DNA from: Cenococcum geophilum 1.58
Lineage: Eukaryota; Ascomycota; Dothideomycetes; Gloniales; Gloniaceae
DNA length: 64,000 nucleotides
Direction of reading: 5' to 3'
Assembly (NCBI GenBank): GCA_001692895.1
Contig: KV748233.1
Coordinates: 496,001-560,000 of the forward strand
The notes below the pieces were generated by a model. The model had not been told where the DNA came from. It did not search any database and worked only from the letters and a program-made list of their open reading frames with translations. This document shows, one piece after another, positions 56,901 through 64,000 of the stretch (the stretch's first letter is position 1; each line of letters starts with the position of its first letter). The translations under genes and the position numbers were made by a program.

Positions 56901-59900
56901 ATTTTCCTAATATATTATTAATACGTTTTTAGAACGTTATTAGTGCGTTTATAAGTCTAAATTATATAACTAATGGTTTATATAGTCCTTCCTTTAACCT
57001 AAAGGCTGCCTTTTATTTATTACCTTCCTTAATCCTAATCTAATAGTACGCCTATCTTAAATCTATCTTCGTAAAGATTTACGTATTACCTATCCTATTT
57101 TAAATTTCGCTAATTAAGGGTAAAGAATACCTATCCTTCCTAGTAATGCTATTTAACTGTCTATAGTTAATATATAACCTTAGTTTACTATTTTTTTTTA
57201 GTACGAATAGTACTGGATAACCCGCTAATAACTATAATAGTCTAATATATCCCTTTCGTAGATTTTCTTAAATAAACTCTTTTAGCGCTCTACCTTCTTC
57301 TTTAGTAAGCTTATAGATTAAAAAAAACCTTAGACTTATTCCTAGTTTTAATTCTATCTTATAGTCCTATACTATATATTCTAACAGCTTTTTACTTTCT
57401 AGTAACTATAGTTTTTTACTATACTTATAGTATCTCTTTAGTATATAACTTAGTCCTTTTTCTATTTCTTTATAGGTTGCTCCTACTTAGTACTATACCA
57501 ACTTAGCTTATTATTATATCTTACGGCGTTAAGTATCTCTAATATTAATCTAACCCGTAATCTAATTAATTCTTAGATTATATTCCTATAACTAAGGTAT
57601 ACTTAATACTGCCTTATTCTGTCCTAATGGTAGGATATTAAAAGATATCTTAATTTATCTTCCTTTAATAGTTATCTAAATAGGTCCTGTTTTAAGATTA
57701 ATAATCCCTCCTCTATAGGTTATTAGATCCCCTAAAATCGTAACTAATAGGTAAAGTTACTCCTTCTATCTATAAGGTAGTCCTATTCTCTTAACTACTA
57801 CTAGTAAGATATAGTTTCGCGTTACTCCACTATCTATTAGCGCTTTAAACTGCTAATCCTACTAATTAATTCGTAAATTTAGGTATTATCCTTAAATTCC
57901 TTTAAGGGTCTAAGGCTCTACCACTAGCTCCCTCTAGTCCTATAGGCCTTTACTTTTCCTAACTATTAACTACTTAATCTTAGTGTACTTAGCTTACTCT
58001 TTAGCCAATACCTAGTTTGCTTTTTATCTTTAATATACCATAAACACATATTTTCTAGGTATTCCCACCACTGTCGTCCGTCTAAACATTCTTTTATAAG
58101 GAATCTTTCTAGTTAAAGTATTACACTTCCTTCCTCTTAAACCTTTGCTAGATGCCATTTATGCATATATTTAGCATTCCTATACTATTATTTATCCATT
58201 ATCCAGTATATTCTTATAGGGTATTTCTAATTCTTTTCCTTTAGATTCTTATATATTTCGTATATATTGTCCACGCACGCAATCTATAATAATATGTAGT
58301 ATACTAGGTGCTTTAGGTTAACTCTTAGCTCGTTTTTATTCCTAAGTTTAAACCTTTATTATACTAATCTAAACGTTATAACTTTATTCGCAGGTACTAA
58401 GATGCGTCTTTTGCTTCTCTAGTCCTCTAAACATTCCTCTAAATCCTTTAACGTTATAATTAAAGCTCCCTTAATATACGTTATAGCCTTCTTTATAATT
58501 AGGTAGTCCTAAATAACTTTTTTATCTATCTATATATAGAAATCTTTCTATTTATTATTGTGCCTTTGCCTATATTACTTTTAGTACAGCTGCTAGAGTA
58601 TATACAGTTTATCCGTAAGGAAGTATCTTCTTATTACTATATTATAATAGCCTTTTATATATCGTTCTTTGAACCTAGTTAAAATCCCTAAATCCTCTTC
58701 ATTTTCTAGTTTGGTAAGCCACTTAGCTCTTAATATGCCTACTCTTAGCCTATTAATAATTCTTTATACTAGTGCTCTGTCCTTTATACGTCCTAATATA
58801 CTAGATCTTTTATCTAGTTTCTATTCTTACTATACAATAATTCTTTACCTAAATTCTTCTATAGTTTCTTTTAGTTTACACCTTACGCCCTAATCCTCAA
58901 AGTTATCTTACTTCTTAATTCTAGTATTAAACTTTTAATCTTTAGGCTAAACACTATATTCCCCTAGTAAGTCTTCTAAGTCTATATATTTATCTCCTAG
59001 TTTAACTACTATTTATATTATAGATTCTCTAATCTATAAAAAAGCTCCTTACCTCTTACCTATAGGTGTCCTTATTTATACTCCGAAATCTTAGTCCTTT
59101 AGATTCTTTAATCCTAAGCTTACTTCTAACTTAAGCTTAGCTCCCGCCTTAGTCTAACTAGGTATCTATAGTATTCTTATCTTATTTTAAGAGTCTTAAA
59201 TCTTACTTATTTTATCTTAAGAGTCTTATATTTATAGGAAACTTTATCCTAAGCTTATTTGTATATTTTTAAACTAAGCTACTACCCTACTCTATCGGTT
59301 TTTATCTATTATAGGTCCTAGGGTATACCTTATCTTGTCTTAAGAATCTTAGTCATCTTTTATCTCGTCTTAAGAATCTTAAGCTTTTGGCCTTTTGCCT
59401 TTATTAAGTGCCGAAATGGTTTACTATCCTACTTCTCTTACGTCTTATAAAGCGATAGACATCGTATCTAGTAGGGTTTTAATCCCTACTAATATTCCTT
59501 ATTCTATAGTGGAATTATCCTCTATCTTTAGTATAATATCTTTAAGGTCTACTCGCTTCTAGTAAGCGGCCCTTATTACCTTATCGTTATGGAATATTTT
59601 ATTTAGGTTAAATTTATTGTCCTTAATATCCAATCTGCGAACTAGTTTATTAGTTCCTCTATATTCTATAAGTACTAGCTCTTATAGCTAATAGCTTACA
59701 CTATACTTAGCGTCCTTATAAATTCGGTATATGTTATTATAATAAAACGCAAAACTTTTAATTAAATATTCTTTTGTTCCCCGTAGTATATTATTATCCC
59801 TCTATACGTATATATTATCTACTAGTCTTATACCTTTTACTATATAGTAACTTTACCCGCCTTTACAGTCTCTAATATAATAACCCTATTTTCCGCAATT

Positions 59901-60930
59901 TATATAAGCTCCTTCTTTAAACCATTTTTCTTACTATAGAGTCTGCCTAAATATCTTCTGCTGTTAAGATCCCTAATTTGGCCTTTGCTCTTTAGACCTT
60001 TAATTACTTAATCCTTATCCTCTAGGTTTTTATAGTTTGCTCTATCTCTTATAGGCTTCTTTAGTACCACTTAGGTCTATTAACTTTACGCTATACTATA
60101 GTTTCTAACTTAGCTTTTATTATTACGTACTTTGCGCCTTATATAACTATAAAACTCTATTCTAGCCTCTCTTAGCCTATTCCCTTTAGTAGATCCGATT
60201 ATTAATCTTAATCGCCTAATCTATTAGTTCCCTTAGGGTATCCACATCTTTTATTAGAATAATTACATCCTAGACTTTAGCCTTAAGTCCCTATTTATAC
60301 TATGCTATAAGCGCCCTATTATTCTACTTTACTTATATTGCTAGTGTCTAGAACTATATTATATACTTAATTACTAAAGTTTATTATATAAGGTTCTGGA
60401 GTTTTTTTTCCGCTATAGTTATTTCTTCTAGGTCTCCAAATATCTGCATAAGTCGTTCTATAAATCCTTCCCAGCTTAAGAACATAAATCGTATATCTTA
60501 GTTAGTGGTTATTATTTTGTTTACTTATATCTCTATAAGGTAAAATTTAAACTACTTAAGTGCTTTTTTTAATAAGAATAATCCTGTATAGGCTATCCAA
60601 TCTACAGGTATAGGTAACTTTACTCCTTTCTATAAGACCTTAAAGTGCATCTATATAAAAAATCCTTTAAGCTTTAACCTTTCTCCTATAAATCTCTTAA
60701 TTAATAGTAGCTTAATCTTTACTGCTTCTATCCCATTAAGTCTTTCTTCTAACACTATATTATTAGCTATTAGCTAGTTAACTATTTCCTATAGCTATCT
60801 AACTATTACAGGTTGCTATAAGTTAGTATCTACTATACTAATATTACCTCCTATCCCTAAAGTAGTTACTGCCGTTAATAGTATTATAGTGGCTGCTTTT
60901 AGTAGCATGTTACTTAACTTCTTATATTAA
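53950..60930 (-). pseudogene. Gypsy copy 2 gag-pol, RIP-inactivated
   Basis: Gag (about 60,930-59,700) has FRIGGN-like and IVRQLQEIVNQLIANN-type readings near its start and a CCHC knuckle INCGKQGYYIRDC at about 59,862-59,910. Protease has an intact LIDSG at about 57,825-57,836. RT (about 57,230-56,850) ends in a catalytic box at 56,854-56,880 reading VYLNNIIIY, where YLDD is expected, so both Asp are Asn. Integrase (about 55,960-55,250) reads EEYIINGIQRIARKVIKEYL then DCQRNK, with one zinc Cys lost, followed by DYNAILIIVDKLIKWGYF. A C-terminal chromodomain-like section (about 54,900-54,650) reads GPFKIIQRI and YRGQEEDKWQVSKIV. Frame is largely preserved between stops. Confidence 0.9.
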
Positions 60931-60952
60931 TACTATAACTAAGTAGTAATTA

Positions 60953-61378
60953 TATAACAAAACCTTATAGCAAGAACTATAATAGGTTTATTATTAGGCT
61001 AAGTATATAGGAATGCAAGTATAAAGAAGCAATAACGTAATAATAACTAGTAGAGTAGTTGCCTAATAGATTAACTTTAATTATATTCTAAGAATTACTA
61101 TAAGGAAGGAACTATCTAGGTAGGGATTAAGGGTCCTTAAATACACAACCGTACTCCTATGAAATCCTTCTTATATATAATGTATGTATACTCTATCTAC
61201 TCTGCTATAGATCTTATAAATCATACAGATTATATAAATCATATTATATAACCTTAGTTACCATTCCTCATTATATAGTTCTATCGGCTCTATCCTAGAC
61301 TATGCCTATATTAACTAACTAGCTTCTTCCGTCTCTTCTCCAAGTAGTTGTAATATCGTACTTAAAGCGTCCGTAATA
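60953..61378 (-). repeat. Gypsy copy 2, 5' LTR (426 bp)
   Basis: It is the same length as the 3' LTR. The termini are mutated by RIP (TATAACAAAACC...GTCCGTAATA). Confidence 0.93.
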
Positions 61379-61814
61379 CTGCGTTTTCCCTAATAATAAG
61401 ATTCTAGGAGTTATATATATTATCTATATCTAACTTCTAATAAAATACTAAGGGGTCCTATTGTAGCCTTTGTCTATAGCCCCCTAGGGGCTTATTTTAG
61501 TGCAATATAAGTTTAATAGGGTGCTTTAGGGTACTTATATAATAGTAGCGCGCAACTTAAAACGCGAATATCTTTATTAACCTACGGCCGATTCTTACCA
61601 TTCTAGTATAAGTAGAAAGCGCTTAGTAGGCTCTACGTATAGCGCTTAATAGGTATTAAGAGCGCGGTATTACTAGCAATTAAAAATTAACTGTAGATAT
61701 AGGGTAATATTTATAGTAGCTAAACGCACGGGCCTCCTCGCCTGCGTAATCGTAACTTAGTCGCTAAATTAGCTATATAAACGTAACTGTAAATATACTA
61801 TTAGTATTTAAGGC
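61379..61814. other. Spacer between gypsy copy 2 and Crypton copy 2
   Basis: It is RIP-mutated. It begins with the right-hand CTGCG duplication. No gene or repeat was recognised. Confidence 0.4.
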
Positions 61815-63217
61815 TTAGCTAATTATTAGTTAGCAAAAAAGTTATATATTAGCTAGCCACCTATAAGATATTCGCGTATGTTTATAGTGCTACTAGCGCT
61901 AAGCTGTAGACATACGCGTATTAAGGGCCACCCGCTAATTAAGCCGCTAATTAACGCCGACTATAGGGTAATTAGGGCTATTAGGGCCTAAATATATATA
62001 AAAAAGTCCTCCCTATATAATCCTTAATTGTAGTAGCACGTTTGCTATTATACCTACTATATAAAATAGCGCTAACTAGCCGTGTAGAAATTAATATCGC
62101 TAATAATGCTAAATTATGCGCTAATATATAGTATGTCCTTACCCTTATATATAACGCTAGGCCTAAGAATATATCTTTAGCGTATAACCTAAAGTAGAAA
62201 AAGTTTAAGGTAAAAAGGGTATAGTTCCCCCCTTTTACTAAAAGTATCGCGCCTTACGGCTAATGTATTATCTAGCTCTAGGACTTTTATAAACGGAAGT
62301 AGTACTATAATAGTAATACCATTATAAAGGATAAGCTACTTCTTTTCCTTATTAAGGAGGTTATGGGCTAGCCCTTAAAAGGGAAGAGCTGTAAAGCTAA
62401 TATTAATATACCCTAAGAGGAGACGCGGCTTTTATAGCGGTTAGTTTATAGCTATATTACCGCTTTAATAGACCTTTATTAAATATAGAAAGCTATAAAA
62501 ATAAATAGCTACCTATCTTTATAGGAGGATAGCGTTAGGGAGTATTTAAAGACGCTATAGTAGAGGGACGTATAGCATAAAAAAGAGCAGTTTGCTAATA
62601 AGGGTAGAGATACCCTTCTTAATAGCTATACTAAGGACGAGTTTTAAAACGTTTGCTATAAGCTCTAAGCTAAGGGCGCCGCCTTATTACTAAAGTGCTA
62701 CTTTTATACGCTTATTAATATTCTACTAGGCTACTATATACTTACCTACGGCGGCAATAAACGCTCCGCTAAGATCTTAAATCTATTTACCTTTAAATTT
62801 AAGGGCGAAGGCCCTATACGCTATATACCCTTAATATTTACTATATATATAGGTAAGTAGAACTAGTATAGCCGCCTTAAAACTATTAGGGCACTATAAA
62901 ATAGAAAGCCGCTTATTTATATACTTAGTAGGCTAGCTTTCTATCTCTTATATTACTAGGATTTTAGTATAGAGCCATTTCTAGATTTTAGTAGGCGCTT
63001 AGTATAGTATAATATACGCCTAATTAAGAGTAGTACGAGGAACTATAAGGCGGCCCTCTTATATAACTTATAGCGAGATTAGGTTATAAAGGCCTTTTAG
63101 TATATTAGCGTCTTCTTAGAAAAGAAGACATATATTAGGTAAAGTGCCGGCGCTAAAACGGCGGAGCTAAAGGGGGTTAGTAAGGACTAGATTTAGCGCG
63201 TTAGGAGGTAAAACTAA
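61815..63217 (+). mobile_element. Crypton-type element copy 2, interrupted by gypsy copy 3
   Basis: It matches 13,580-15,003 collinearly. Unlike copy 1 it is RIPped from its first bases, including the hairpin (about 61,871-61,916). Coding landmarks recur (GAALLL, YGGNKRSA, LIYILSRLAFYL). Homology stops exactly where the LTR of gypsy copy 3 starts, inside the recombinase coding region just before the catalytic Tyr motif. Confidence 0.85.
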
Positions 63218-63643
63218 TATTACAGACGCTTTAAGTACAATGTTACGGCTACTTAGAGAAGAGACGGAAGAAGCTAGTTGGTTAATTTAAGCATAGTTTA
63301 GGATGGAGCCGGTAGAACTATATGACAAGAAATAGTAACTAAGGTTATATAATATGCTATGTATTAAACGAGAGGAATAAAAGGAACTTACGTACCTTAT
63401 ATATAAGACGTATATTATATACAAAAAGGGATTTTATAGGAGTACGGTTGTGTATTTAAGGACCCTTAATCCCTACCTAAATAGTTCCTTCTTTATAGTG
63501 ATTTTTAGAATATAATTAGAGTTAATTTATTAGGCAACTACTCCACCAGTTATTATTACATTGTTGCTTCTTTATACTTATATTTCTATACATCTAGCCT
63601 AATAATAAACCTATTGTAGTTTTTACTACAAGGTTCTATTACA
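63218..63643 (+). repeat. Gypsy copy 3, 5' LTR (426 bp)
   Basis: It is the same length and ends as the other LTRs. Its middle matches copy 1 (TATATATAAGG/ACGTAAGTTCC type), not copy 2. No tRNA primer site was recognised after it. Confidence 0.9.
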
Positions 63644-63687
63644 TAATTACTACCTAGTTATAGTATTAATATAAGAAGTTAAGCAAT

Positions 63688-64000
63688 ATGCCACCAAAAG
63701 CAGCCACTATAATGCTATTAATGGCAGTAACTACTTTAAGGATAGGAGGTAATACTAGTATGGTAGATACTAACTTACAGCAACCTATAATAGTTAGATA
63801 GCTATAGGAAATAGTTAACTAGCTAATAGCTAATAATATAGTGTTAGAAGAAAGACTTAATAGGATAAAAGTAGTAAAGATTAAGCTACTATTAATTAAG
63901 AGATTTACAGAAAAAAGGTTAAAGCTTAAAGGATTTCTTATATAAATACACTTTAAGGTCTTATAGGAAGGAGTAAAGTTACCTATACTTATAGATCGGA
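63688..64000 (+). pseudogene. Gypsy copy 3 gag, partial, RIP-inactivated
   Basis: It starts MPPKAATIMLLMAVTTLRIG. Pieces such as NLQQPIIVRQ and QEIVNQLIANNIVLEERLNR, with TAG at Gln positions, follow. It is truncated by the window end. Confidence 0.85.

Larger units (their letters stand above)
53405..61378 (-). mobile_element. Complete Ty3/gypsy LTR retrotransposon copy 2 (7,974 bp)
   Basis: It has 426-bp LTRs at both ends and perfect CTGCG target duplications (53,400-53,404 and 61,379-61,383). The internal order on the minus strand is gag, protease, RT, RNase H, integrase and a C-terminal chromodomain-like region. All genes carry RIP stops. Two ambiguous bases (53,782 and 53,784) lie in the 3' LTR. 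Confidence 0.95.
63218..64000 (+). mobile_element. Ty3/gypsy copy 3 (5' LTR and gag start), runs off the window
   Basis: The 426-bp LTR (63,218-63,643) starts TATTACAGACGC (TGTTACGGACGC unmutated). An untranslated leader follows, then gag from ATG at 63,688. The insertion site is in Crypton copy 2. ACTAA (63,213-63,217) would be the target duplication. The rest of the element is outside the window. Confidence 0.9.

Overview
The window looks like a filamentous ascomycete (Pezizomycotina) chromosome segment dominated by repeats inactivated by repeat-induced point mutation (RIP). Over roughly 95 % of its length the sequence is AT-rich, rich in TpA and poor in CpA/TpG. Recognisable proteins can be read only if TAA/TAG are taken as former CAA/CAG (Gln) or TGG (Trp). 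Two stretches escape this, about 10.47-13.8 kb and about 48.0-49.7 kb, where base composition and codon use look normal. No RNA gene or CRISPR array was seen.

Layout, left to right. 1-5.25 kb: a Tad1-like LINE (+), inserted into a Ty3/gypsy element (-) that occupies 5.25-9.82 kb. 10.19-10.47 kb: a small inverted-repeat element marking the edge of the first unmutated island. 10.64-11.79 kb: the one convincingly intact gene, a mitochondrial-type HotDog/PaaI thioesterase-like protein (S. pombe UPF0644 / yeast Fmp10 type) with one 74-bp intron. 13.15-13.58 kb: the 3' end of a copia element. 13.58-16.17 kb: a Crypton-type (CBF3/NDC10 + GCR1_C) tyrosine-recombinase element whose first ~240 bp are unmutated. 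16-46 kb: a graveyard holding relics of a Myb/SANT protein, a DUF7025-AAA+ ATPase with a recognisable intron, a FunK1 kinase, a second Myb-like ORF abutting an 18-bp minisatellite, and a 4.2-kb inverted-repeat element with 31-bp terminal tandem repeats. At 44.7-45.5 kb lies a Zn(II)2Cys6 regulator.

46.26-49.9 kb: a BTB/POZ gene split by a complete 2,605-bp non-autonomous LTR element (171-bp LTRs, ATATC target duplication, half-tRNA-iMet primer site, one coiled-coil ORF and no polymerase). 50.37-53.0 kb: a DUF3435 (FluG-type; Starship-captain-related) protein relic (-). 53.405-61.378 kb: a complete 7,974-bp Ty3/gypsy element (-) with CTGCG target duplications. 61.8-63.2 kb: a second Crypton copy, cut at 63,218 by a third gypsy element (+) that leaves the window at 64,000.

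Only the thioesterase gene is likely to make a functional protein. The coiled-coil ORF of the small LTR element is partly open. Everything else is decayed. Boundaries of RIP relics are approximate, because start codons and splice sites are often mutated.
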